A stretch of 64,000 nucleotides of DNA, taken from NCBI RefSeq assembly GCF_024055605.1, contig NZ_JAMXLX010000001.1, positions 62,001 through 126,000 of the forward strand, in the 5' to 3' direction. Positions 41,749 through 49,174 of this stretch are shown piece after piece (positions within the stretch are counted from its first letter, which is position 1; each line of letters starts with the position of its first letter). A program made the position numbers and the translations under genes. The DNA comes from Ciceribacter sichuanensis. GTDB lineage: Bacteria; Pseudomonadota; Alphaproteobacteria; Rhizobiales; Rhizobiaceae. The notes below the pieces were generated by a model that saw only the letters and a program-made list of their open reading frames with translations, made no database searches and was not told the DNA's origin.

Positions 41749-43794
41749 TTAGGCGATCATTGTTTGCATCACATCCGCAGGACTTGCTTGAGGTCCACCG
41801 AGGTCATCCGCCGAATTGAAGACAATGTCGTCCGTGTCGGGGGTAACGGGATCATTGTCGAGAAAGGCGATGACTTCGTTGGCGAGCTGGTTGTTCACCG
41901 GTTGCGGCTGCGTGTGGTCGTCTTCCACCAGGCCTCCCTGGATCAGAATGGCGTCGGAATAGGTCTGGCCCGCCACATAGGTCGAGCCGCCGAAGCTGTC
42001 GTAATCCACGATCTGGGCGATGTTGACGACCGCATTGCTGCCGGTGTCGATGGTGACGGTGGCGTTCTCGTTGTTGGCGAGATAATCCGACGCGGCCTGC
42101 GTGACATGGTCGGAATCGCCGAGAATGCTCACCTGCTTGATGTAGGTGATGTCGTAGAGATTGCCGGTGATGTAGAGAACGTTCAACCATTCGTGACCGA
42201 CGAAATTGGCGTCGGTCCCCAGCGTTTCCGGCATGTTCGGATCGCCGTTCTGAATGTTCTGCTGGGCCTGCTGCATATAGTCGGGCATCGCCTCGAAACG
42301 GTCGCTGCTGCCGACGTTGTGGATCGAAGCCTCGTTCCACAGAAGGTTGTTTCCGGTCTGCGTGTCGACGTTGTCGGGACATCCCGGTTCGCCGGTAATC
42401 GTATCGTTGTCATAGAGAACGGCCAGCTGGCTGATGAAGTTCATGTCGAGCACATTGCCGCCGACGATCACCAGGTCGTACTGCTGGCTCAGCCCGAGAT
42501 AGGCGGTGATGTTGAAGACGGCATTGCCGCCGATGAGCACCGTGGTCTCGTAACCGGTCGTGGTGACGACCATCTGGTCGTTGTCGGTGACGAAATTGTA
42601 CTGCTCGATCCACTGTACGAAACAGACATCGCCGTCGATGACGCTCACACGCCAGTCGGAAGGATAGGTCGGGTCCTGATCCGGATCCGTCTGGCTGTCG
42701 GTTCCGGTGTCGCCGAATGTCGTGCGGTCGAATGCGGCGATATTGATGGCGACGGTCGACGCATGGCTGTTGTCGTCGCTATTCCATCCATTATCGCATC
42801 CGCTCGGGGCAAAGGCGTCGGTGTCGTTGTCGCTGTAGACATAGGCCTGGGTGATCACATCGATCTGGTGGTGATTGCCCATCACGCTCATGACGGGGGT
42901 AATCACGCCCGTTGTGGTGAAGCTGGCGATGTTGACGACGACATTGGCGCCGGCGGCGATCTCGAGCGTATTCTGCGGTTCCGGCTGTTCGAGCGGCGTT
43001 TCGCTCTCTTCCGGGTCCTGCTCCGGTTTTGCCAGTCCGCGGTCAGGCATCAGGTCGTCGAGCGATGGCACTTCTTCCGCCAGCACTCCATTGACATAGG
43101 TCCCGTGGATCTCGTCGCCGGCCTGCACAAAGTTCACCTCGGCGTCCTCGCCGATCGATGTCGTATTGTTGGCGACCAGATCCTCTTTGTAATCATGAAC
43201 CTCCTGCGCGATCTTCTGCAGGCTTTCGTAGGCGTCGGTGCGGTCGAGATCGGAAAAGGGCGTGAAGCGCACCGCGTCGGTCGCGAACTCCGCCAGTCGC
43301 TCGACGACGTAGCTGGTATCCAGCTTCGCGTGATAGTCGCTGGTCATGTTCAGGTAGTCGTCGTCGAAAAGCAGATTGATCTGCGCCATATGCGAGATGG
43401 CCGAACCCGCCCCGGGATAGACGACAAGACGTTCATCGAGTTCGATCGGGATGTTCGGTTCGTCGACGCCCATGCGCGGCAGCCTGAAACCGCCCCCGAA
43501 GCCTTCGTCGAGATCCCTGAAATCCTGTGTCGATAGCGGATCGAAATAGGCCCGTCCCCCGACATCGAAGAGCCTGTAATCGTTGTCTTGATACTCGACG
43601 CCCGGAATATAGCCTTTCAGTGCGAGGTCGGAGGCGAAATTAGGATCCAGCGCTTCGAGATCCTCCGGAGGCGCAGGAGCATTGTCATGCACCTGACCGC
43701 CCGTATAGCCGATGCGCAACCGCGCTTCGTCCATGACGCTGTCGAAATGCCCAATGAAGTGGGCGATGATTTCGGAAATCCTGTCGATCTGCAT
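41749..43794 (-). CDS. Asp/Asn-rich repeat protein, putative type I secretion cargo
   Basis: The ATG at 43794 (MQIDRISEIIAHFIGHF) follows GGGAGG and gives 681 residues; the upstream ATG at 43812 overlaps that site. There is no signal peptide. Residues ~1-240 form a helical/mixed domain, and residues ~280-625 hold about five degenerate units with the pattern GxNxVxNI, a gap, then IxGxxxxxxxIxQ and DNDT-like acidic turns (GANVVVNIASF, GGNAVFNITAYL, GSNAVVNIAQIV). Such spacing suggests a beta-solenoid. It is very acidic and lies 22 bases ahead of the exporter gene, which suggests secretion by it. RTX nonapeptides are absent. I know no named family. Confidence 0.78.
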   Translation of the reverse strand: MQIDRISEIIAHFIGHFDSVMDEARLRIGYTGGQVHDNAPAPPEDLEALDPNFASDLALKGYIPGVEYQDNDYRLFDVGGRAYFDPLSTQDFRDLDEGFGGGFRLPRMGVDEPNIPIELDERLVVYPGAGSAISHMAQINLLFDDDYLNMTSDYHAKLDTSYVVERLAEFATDAVRFTPFSDLDRTDAYESLQKIAQEVHDYKEDLVANNTTSIGEDAEVNFVQAGDEIHGTYVNGVLAEEVPSLDDLMPDRGLAKPEQDPEESETPLEQPEPQNTLEIAAGANVVVNIASFTTTGVITPVMSVMGNHHQIDVITQAYVYSDNDTDAFAPSGCDNGWNSDDNSHASTVAINIAAFDRTTFGDTGTDSQTDPDQDPTYPSDWRVSVIDGDVCFVQWIEQYNFVTDNDQMVVTTTGYETTVLIGGNAVFNITAYLGLSQQYDLVIVGGNVLDMNFISQLAVLYDNDTITGEPGCPDNVDTQTGNNLLWNEASIHNVGSSDRFEAMPDYMQQAQQNIQNGDPNMPETLGTDANFVGHEWLNVLYITGNLYDITYIKQVSILGDSDHVTQAASDYLANNENATVTIDTGSNAVVNIAQIVDYDSFGGSTYVAGQTYSDAILIQGGLVEDDHTQPQPVNNQLANEVIAFLDNDPVTPDTDDIVFNSADDLGGPQASPADVMQTMIA

Positions 43795-43884
43795 GTCCGC
43801 CTCCCTGCCCATGCGTCAAAGGGCCATGCCCAACGGAAATCTCCGTCGCACTGTCCGTTTCCGCTGACGCAGCCTCAAGCCGCT

Positions 43885-43913
43885 GGACTGCACCGGCGTA
43901 GCCGGTGCAGTCC
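43885..43913 (-). terminator. Intercistronic hairpin between the two cargo genes
   Basis: GGACTGCACCGGC and GCCGGTGCAGTCC form a perfect 13-base-pair stem with a three-base loop in the 142-base space between the acidic-repeat gene (stop at 43937) and the next gene (start 43794). There is no T-run on either strand. It could stop part of the transcription or protect the 3' end of the upstream mRNA, giving more of the first product than of the exporter. Confidence 0.6.
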
Positions 43914-43936
43914 CTTCTTGTCTTGGGGGGGAACTG

Positions 43937-44938
43937 TCAGGCGCCCGTGTCCTCGCCGGTGTTGGTGACGTAGGAGTCGCCGCCGATGACGCTGCTGTCG
44001 ATCGTGTTGCTCAGCAGATTCGCACCCTGGACGAACTCGAAGTGGAAGCCCGAGTTGGCAAGGATCGCCGAAGCATCGGCCGTGCTCGCGCCGGAGACAT
44101 CGTCGCCAGCGGTAAGATCCCAGCCCTTGGCGTCGAGTTGCATCCCTTCGCTGCTGTCGGCAGTGCCACCATTGGCGTTCAGATAGTTCTGGGCACCGCC
44201 ATTTTCCATGCGGACTTCCCAGGCCGTATCCTGGTCGGCGAGGTGGCTTGCCTGAACCGCGCTGAAGCCGCTGTCGTTGCCGGCGCCGTTGAGCGAGTCA
44301 TTCAGGATGTTGTCGACGTTGAGCGTGAACGAGAAGTCGTCACCGATTTCGAAGGTCAGGTCGCCGCCGGCGATGCCGAGATTGCCGAAGTCATGGACAT
44401 TGTCGAGCTGGCCGAAATCATTATCGGATGAATTGAAGCTGTCGCTCGTGGTGATATTGAAGCTGTCGGTGGTCGTCTTGATATCGGTGTCGGTATCGGT
44501 CACCGTTTTGATGTCGGTGTCGATATCGGTTTCGGTGTTGGAGTAGGACTTGCTGTCATAGCTCCAGTCGTAATCGGAGGAATTGTAGCTGTCCGACACG
44601 GTCGTGGTGTCGTTGTCCGTGATCGTCTTGATGTCGGTATCGGTTTCGGTGTTCGAATAGGACTTGCTGTCGTAGCTCCAGTCATATTCGTTGTCGCGGT
44701 TGTTGCCGTTGTCGGTCGCGACATCCACGTCGATCTTGGAGTCGACATCAACGTCGACGCTGTTGTCCGTGTCGATGCTGTTGTCGGTATTGTCACGGTT
44801 GTCGCCATTGGCAACGCCGCCGACATAGCCGGTCGAACCGTCATCCACTTCCGTGGAGTTGATCGCGCTGTTGGCAAAGCCATCAGCCAGGGCGCCGACA
44901 TTGGTCTCGTCGCCCTTCGGATCATAGTTATAAGACAT
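43937..44938 (-). CDS. Acidic Asp/Thr/Ser-rich tandem-repeat protein, putative secreted matrix protein
   Basis: The start at 44938 (MSYNYDPKGDETNV) follows TGGAGG at 7 bases and gives 333 residues. Residues 45-175 are extremely rich in Asp, Ser, Thr and Asn with two copies of a ~38-50-residue unit starting at 84 and 122 (YDWSYDSKSYSNTETD). Residues 180-333 look folded (LTFEIGDDFSFTLNVDNIL) and end with GANLLSNTIDSSVIGGDSYV, similar to the GxNxxxN/GG units of the following protein. There is no signal peptide and almost no Cys or Arg. It heads the type I secretion run. I know no named family; a secreted calcium-binding matrix or adhesion protein is an inference. Confidence 0.77.
   Translation of the reverse strand: MSYNYDPKGDETNVGALADGFANSAINSTEVDDGSTGYVGGVANGDNRDNTDNSIDTDNSVDVDVDSKIDVDVATDNGNNRDNEYDWSYDSKSYSNTETDTDIKTITDNDTTTVSDSYNSSDYDWSYDSKSYSNTETDIDTDIKTVTDTDTDIKTTTDSFNITTSDSFNSSDNDFGQLDNVHDFGNLGIAGGDLTFEIGDDFSFTLNVDNILNDSLNGAGNDSGFSAVQASHLADQDTAWEVRMENGGAQNYLNANGGTADSSEGMQLDAKGWDLTAGDDVSGASTADASAILANSGFHFEFVQGANLLSNTIDSSVIGGDSYVTNTGEDTGA
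44426..44689 (-). repeat. In-gene tandem repeat, unit about 114 bases
   Basis: Two adjacent copies of a coding unit lie inside the acidic protein gene, with a 114-base period (38 codons) and few differences in the first ~45 bases of each. The second copy has an inner expansion of TDTDIKT-like units. Such tracts are prone to copy-number change. Confidence 0.75.
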
Positions 44939-45639
44939 CTTCATTCCTCCAAAAAAATTGGAGCAGCATTCGAAAATCCCTCTCATCTCAAATGGGATCT
45001 GTTTCGCGCTTGCTCCGTATTGTTGTTGACTGCAGACGTACGGCGTACGAAATCATCCGCAGCAGCTAATTCGTTTCGGGGATTTTGAATATCCTCAAGA
45101 CGCACTCTCCCTTTTCCGAAGTGCATATGCACAACGGGCCAAGCATTTTTGTTTGGCATTCTTGATCAGATGGGTAGGGCTTTCTTGTTCTCGGACTGAT
45201 TTACTATCGAGACCACACCTGCCCTCTTCTGATACATAAACTCAACAGGAAAACGCGAACCGTTCCTAGCTACGAAATCGGATTAGTCAGGAGTGCTGAG
45301 AGGAGCGGAAAACACTTTTGGTTGCGATGGTTAGCCTTGCGCGCACCTTTTGCGGGCTCATGGCTGCGGCAAAAATTCCAGTAAAAACCAAGGGGGAAGC
45401 GAAAAATGCGGATGAGAGAAAATCTGTGGAGAATGTCCGCGCATGCCCAAAAAAGTCGCGTTTTGCCCGCGTTTGTGGTTTTTTTGACGCCGAATAACCC
45501 AAAATGGTCATTTCAAATCCCCGTATTTCGAACTAACATAATTAACTAATAATTAAAACAATGAAGGGATTGGGGGCCAGAAGCGGCTCCCCCGCGGATC
45601 TACATGTAACGAGTAAGCTAACGCCAAGGGGAGGCATGT
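44939..45639. other. AT-rich intergenic region between cargo operon and LuxR gene
   Basis: About 700 bases, clearly richer in A and T than the surroundings, separate the divergent cargo operon and LuxR-type regulator. I see no convincing gene; a 74-codon minus-strand frame (45287-45511) has no ribosome site and no family sequence. The region must hold both promoters, and a dyad lies at 45037-45049. Its length leaves room for several regulator sites or a small RNA. Confidence 0.6.
45037..45049. promoter_or_regulatory. CGTACG double palindrome upstream of the cargo operon
   Basis: CGTACGGCGTACG contains two CGTACG palindromes one base apart and is a 13-base dyad overall. It lies about 99 bases upstream of the acidic-repeat gene start. 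It may be an operator for the neighbouring LuxR-type regulator; nothing in the sequence proves this. Confidence 0.35.
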
Positions 45640-46413
45640 ATGTTTATGACTGAGTCACATATAAGTGAACCCGCACGTCATATGCCAGGGGTGGTTCAAG
45701 GGCATTCTATACTGATGATTGCGAAGCAAGATCTTTTGGCCGAGTGCCTGGCCGAGGTTCTTTCCAGAAAATTCCCAAATCATGACATTATAGTTCGCTC
45801 CACCATGCGGGATGTAAGCGAAAACGAGGAAAATGAGGCAAGTCTGATCTTGCTTTATCGTCTTTCCTCCGCAGATATACAGGAAGTCCTTCAGAGATTG
45901 CGGCGTGATGAGGATGGCGCTTCGATCGGTATCGTTGTCGATGGCGTGGGGCAGTTAGACGCCTACTATCGCAATCTTGCCGAAGCCCGCACAATTGATG
46001 GGATTTTGCCGCTCAACCTGCGGCTTGATGTATTTCTCGCCGCAGTCGATCTGCTTGCGAAGGGTGGGGAGCATTTCCCTTCGGCTCTTCTCCAGCGGTT
46101 GAGCAGCGAGGCGCCCTTGGTAGAGGCTTCATATGAAAGCGGTCTTGTCACGGCGGCAAGATCGAACACCCTCACCCTGCCGAACGGGGATATGGCGGCT
46201 CTCACCACGAGGGAAGTCCAGATCCTCGATCTCATTTGCGAGGGGACGCAGAACAAGATCATTGCCGACCGGCTCAACCTCTCGGAAAACACCGTGAAGG
46301 TCCATATCCGGAACATCTATAAGAAGATGCACGTGCGCAATCGCACCGAAGCGGCCTCGCGCTTCTTCAACAATGACAGGGCGACGAGTGGCCAGGGAAG
46401 GCGGCAGAACTAA
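45640..46413 (+). CDS. LuxR/FixJ-type transcriptional regulator with degenerate receiver
   Basis: The 257-residue product has a C-terminal LuxR HTH (about 187-245: LTTREVQILDLICEGTQNK, LNLSENTVKVHIRNIYKKM). The first ~150 residues look like a receiver fold (SILMIAKQDLLAECLAEVL), but the strand where the phosphorylated Asp should end reads SLILLYRLSS, so the acceptor is missing. Phosphorylation-independent control is likely. GGGGAGG precedes the ATG at 45640. It stands between the cargo/secretion run and the polysaccharide operon, and is the natural candidate to control both. Confidence 0.85.
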   Translation: MFMTESHISEPARHMPGVVQGHSILMIAKQDLLAECLAEVLSRKFPNHDIIVRSTMRDVSENEENEASLILLYRLSSADIQEVLQRLRRDEDGASIGIVVDGVGQLDAYYRNLAEARTIDGILPLNLRLDVFLAAVDLLAKGGEHFPSALLQRLSSEAPLVEASYESGLVTAARSNTLTLPNGDMAALTTREVQILDLICEGTQNKIIADRLNLSENTVKVHIRNIYKKMHVRNRTEAASRFFNNDRATSGQGRRQN

Positions 46414-46431
46414 CCCTGCCTTGAGTTGGTC

Positions 46432-46788
46432 TCAGCGAAGGAAGCAGCGCGACTTCTGTCCGAAGCCGCTGGGTGAACATATATATGGCGCAGAGCCCAG
46501 GTAGGCGGTTTTCGTCTCCCGGGCTCGCGGCACCTCACCGATGTTGTCGTCGGCGCTCGCCTGTCGCATCCCGTCGGAGCTGCTGTAGCCGTATGCTTCC
46601 GTATTCGACCGCGTTTTGCGGATCGTTTCTTCTTGCAGTTTCTTCGGCTGGGGCTCGTTGGTCGCGATCTCGGCGTCTGCGATGGAGCACGACGCAAGCG
46701 ACATCGACGCAACCGTGATCGCACCTGCCATGCTCAACCCGAGCATTCCACCCGAGCGTCTGCCGCTCGCCTTCATATATCCCCGCAC
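46432..46788 (-). CDS. Small putative lipoprotein
   Basis: The 118-residue product starts at a GTG with GGAGG 6 bases upstream; an ATG four codons later is an alternative. A hydrophobic stretch (MLGLSMAGAITVASMSLASC) ends in a lipobox-like LASC, followed by an acidic, Ser-rich linker and a compact C-terminal tail (SAPYICSPSGFGQKSRCFLR) with two Cys. The tail looks conserved in small rhizobial proteins I recall, but I cannot name the family. It is convergent with the LuxR gene, 18 bases apart. It may be an outer-membrane lipoprotein linked to the surface locus. Confidence 0.6.
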   Translation of the reverse strand: MRGYMKASGRRSGGMLGLSMAGAITVASMSLASCSIADAEIATNEPQPKKLQEETIRKTRSNTEAYGYSSSDGMRQASADDNIGEVPRARETKTAYLGSAPYICSPSGFGQKSRCFLR

Positions 46789-47157
46789 GTGTTACCTCCG
46801 CCGTCGGTCACATCCACGATCAGTGTGACCGATTCGGGCGGATTTTGACAGGCGTGTATTAGAAATTCCTGACAATGGGTGAGGAAAGCTCACCGCGCCT
46901 GACATCTCAAGCTTTATGGTTAATTATATATAACCATAAAGTAGTACGCATAATCATATCGGATTTTTGCGAAAATAGGCGTTGACCGAAATAGAAAACT
47001 GGAGCGTATTTGTGTTTACGCAAGCTTAACTTCTGAATTTTCTTCAGAATATACATGTACCATTTTGGTACATCGGAACTAAGTCTTGTGGAGTATAGTG
47101 TTCACTGGGTCGCGTTCAGGGTGTTTGTTTGTGGCCCTGAGGCTGGGGGTGTGTGTA
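46789..47157. other. AT-rich promoter region of the polysaccharide operon
   Basis: About 370 bases with low GC separate the divergent lipoprotein gene and the first polysaccharide gene. I see no gene. It contains the inverted repeat at 47055-47073 and TTGAC-like sequences (near 46845 and 46981) that may belong to promoters. Confidence 0.55.
47055..47073. promoter_or_regulatory. Inverted repeat upstream of the polysaccharide operon
   Basis: ATGTACCATTTTGGTACAT is a perfect dyad with 7-base arms and a 5-base spacer, 84 bases upstream of the first gene's start. Its form fits a dimeric HTH regulator. The GTAC core is shared with the dyad at 45037, which hints at one regulator for both operons. 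Confidence 0.55.
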
Positions 47158-48189
47158 ATGCGTAAGCTCTTCTCCGATGGTTCTCCTTCGCTGGATATGT
47201 CGTCCGGACCTTTTCCTCGCATGGTTCTCGTCAATGGTGGCGCCGGCTTCCTGGGCTCGCATCTTTGCGAACGCCTGCTGGATGCCGGTCACAGCGTCAT
47301 CTGTTGCGATGATTTTTCGACCGGGCGCCGGGAAAATGTCCGGCACCTTCTGTCGAATCCGGGTTTCCGCGTCATGGAACATGACGTGCGCGATCCGTAC
47401 GACGTCGATGCCTCGCTTATTTTCAATTTTGCCTCGCCGGCATCGCCGCCGGACTACCAGCGCGACCCGGTCGGCACGTTGCTGACCGGCGTGCTCGGGG
47501 CGCTGAACGCGCTCGATCTTGCCCGGCGCAATAGCGCAATCGTGGTGCAATCATCGACCTCCGAGGTCTATGGTGATCCGCTCCAGCATCCGCAGCAGGA
47601 AAGCTATTGCGGCAACGTCAATCCGATCGGGCCGCGAGGATGCTATGACGAGGGCAAGCGTTGCGCCGAGACGCTGTTCTTCGACTATCACCGCAAGTAT
47701 GGCGTCGATATCAAGGTCGGTCGTATCTTCAACACCTATGGACCGCGCATGCGCCTGGATGACGGGCGTGTCGTCTCGAACTTCATCGTTCAGGCACTGC
47801 AGAACCAGGACATGACCATTTATGGCGATGGTCACCAGACCCGCTCGCTCTGCTACGTCGATGACCTGATCGAGGCCTTCATGCGCTTCTCCGGCGCCGG
47901 CAGCGATTGCAACGGGCCTATCAATCTCGGCAATCCGGTCGAAATCCCGGTTCTTCAGCTCGCCGAGCTGATCCGCGATCTGACCAACTCCCGGTCGCGC
48001 ATCGTGCATCTTGCTGCGGCTATCGACGATCCGAAGCAGCGCCGGCCCGATATTTCCCGGGCGGCGCAAGAACTCGGCTGGCGGCCGCGCGTGTCGTTGA
48101 GGGACGGTCTGGAAAAGACCATCCGTTACTTCGACGCCGTGATCGGCCGGACTGCTACGGAAGGACGCGAACCCGCGGAGGCATTGTGA
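47158..48189 (+). CDS. NAD-dependent sugar epimerase/decarboxylase, UDP-glucuronate decarboxylase-like
   Basis: The 343-residue product is an extended SDR enzyme: NAD motif NGGAGFLGSHLCERLL, catalytic YxxxK in GCYDEGKRCAE, and Ser/Thr in QSSTSEVYGD. The set NFASPASPPDYQRDP, GRIFNTYGPRMRLDDGRVVSNFI and YGDGHQTRSLCYVDDLIE is typical of UDP-glucuronate decarboxylases (UXS), which make UDP-xylose. A dTDP-glucose dehydratase-like role is less likely. The ATG at 47158 follows GGGGG. It is the first gene of the polysaccharide operon, with galE starting 1 base after its stop. Confidence 0.85.
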   Translation: MRKLFSDGSPSLDMSSGPFPRMVLVNGGAGFLGSHLCERLLDAGHSVICCDDFSTGRRENVRHLLSNPGFRVMEHDVRDPYDVDASLIFNFASPASPPDYQRDPVGTLLTGVLGALNALDLARRNSAIVVQSSTSEVYGDPLQHPQQESYCGNVNPIGPRGCYDEGKRCAETLFFDYHRKYGVDIKVGRIFNTYGPRMRLDDGRVVSNFIVQALQNQDMTIYGDGHQTRSLCYVDDLIEAFMRFSGAGSDCNGPINLGNPVEIPVLQLAELIRDLTNSRSRIVHLAAAIDDPKQRRPDISRAAQELGWRPRVSLRDGLEKTIRYFDAVIGRTATEGREPAEAL

Positions 48190-48190
48190 G

Positions 48191-49174
48191 ATGTCCCGCA
48201 CCGTTCTCGTTACCGGAGGCGCCGGCTTCATCGGCAGCCATATCTGCAAGGCACTTTCCCATTCGGGCTTCATCCCGGTGGCCTACGACAACCTTTCCAC
48301 CGGACACGCGGATGCGGTCCGGTGGGGACCGCTGATCGAGGCCGATATCTCGGATGGCGGAGCGTTGCGGGCGGCTTTCGATAGGTTCACGCCCGATTGC
48401 GTGATCCACTGCGCTGCCAATGCCTATGTCGGGGAATCCGTCACCAACCCGCAAAAATACTACCGTAACAATGTGGCAGCGGGCCTCAGCCTGCTCGATG
48501 CCTGCCTCGCGGCAGGCATCGGCAGGATCGTCTTTTCCAGCAGCTGCGCGACATACGGCATTCCCGAGCAGCTGCCGATCCGCGAAGACAGTGTTCAGGA
48601 ACCGGTCAACCCTTATGGTCGCACCAAACTGATCTTCGAAATGGCGCTCGACGACTATGCTCAGGCCTATGGCCTGAACTTCGTCGTCCTGCGCTACTTC
48701 AACGCTGCCGGGGCCGATCCCGATGGCGAGCTCTCCGAGCGACATGAGCCGGAGACACATCTCATTCCGCGTGCCTTGCTGGCAGCTGCCGGCCTGCTCG
48801 ACCGGCTGGAGATCTTCGGTCAGGACTACCCGACCGACGACGGCACCTGCATTCGCGACTATATCCACGTCTGCGACCTGGCCGATGCCCATGTGGCGGC
48901 GGTCCGCCATCTGGCGAATGGCGGCGAGACGCTGCGTCTCAATCTCGGATCCGGCCAGGGCACCTCGATCGACGAAGTCCTGCAGGCAATCGACCGGATT
49001 ACCGGTCGGCGGGTTCCGGTCACGTTCAAGCCGCGGCGGCCCGGCGATCCGCCGGTCCTCTTCGCGGATACCGCGAGCGCACGTATCAAGCTCGGTTTTA
49101 CGCCACGCCTTTCGGATATCGACACGATCATCCGCACGGCCAGCCCCACCTTCGGCCTGGAGGTGGTTCGATGA
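48191..49174 (+). CDS. galE: UDP-glucose 4-epimerase
   Basis: The 327-residue product has the GalE motifs: TGGAGFIGSHICKAL, FSSSCATYG, the catalytic NPYGRTKLIFE (YxxxK), LRYFNAAGADPDGELSE and DDGTCIRDYIHVCDLADAH. It interconverts UDP-glucose and UDP-galactose. It sits between the UXS-like gene (1 base apart) and the synthase gene (4-base ATGA overlap), so it is likely a pathway-dedicated copy supplying a galactose donor to that synthase rather than the housekeeping GalE. Confidence 0.92.
   Translation: MSRTVLVTGGAGFIGSHICKALSHSGFIPVAYDNLSTGHADAVRWGPLIEADISDGGALRAAFDRFTPDCVIHCAANAYVGESVTNPQKYYRNNVAAGLSLLDACLAAGIGRIVFSSSCATYGIPEQLPIREDSVQEPVNPYGRTKLIFEMALDDYAQAYGLNFVVLRYFNAAGADPDGELSERHEPETHLIPRALLAAAGLLDRLEIFGQDYPTDDGTCIRDYIHVCDLADAHVAAVRHLANGGETLRLNLGSGQGTSIDEVLQAIDRITGRRVPVTFKPRRPGDPPVLFADTASARIKLGFTPRLSDIDTIIRTASPTFGLEVVR

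Noticed and set aside
44426-44689. Possible CRISPR-like or non-coding repeat array
   Set aside because: The repeats keep the reading frame of the acidic protein and have no spacers.
43937-44938. RTX toxin or S-layer protein
   Set aside because: No GGxGxDxxx nonapeptides are present; only general acidity and the exporter link remain.
45287-45511. 74-codon frame in the AT-rich spacer
   Set aside because: No ribosome site, no conserved pattern and amino-acid use unlike real genes nearby.
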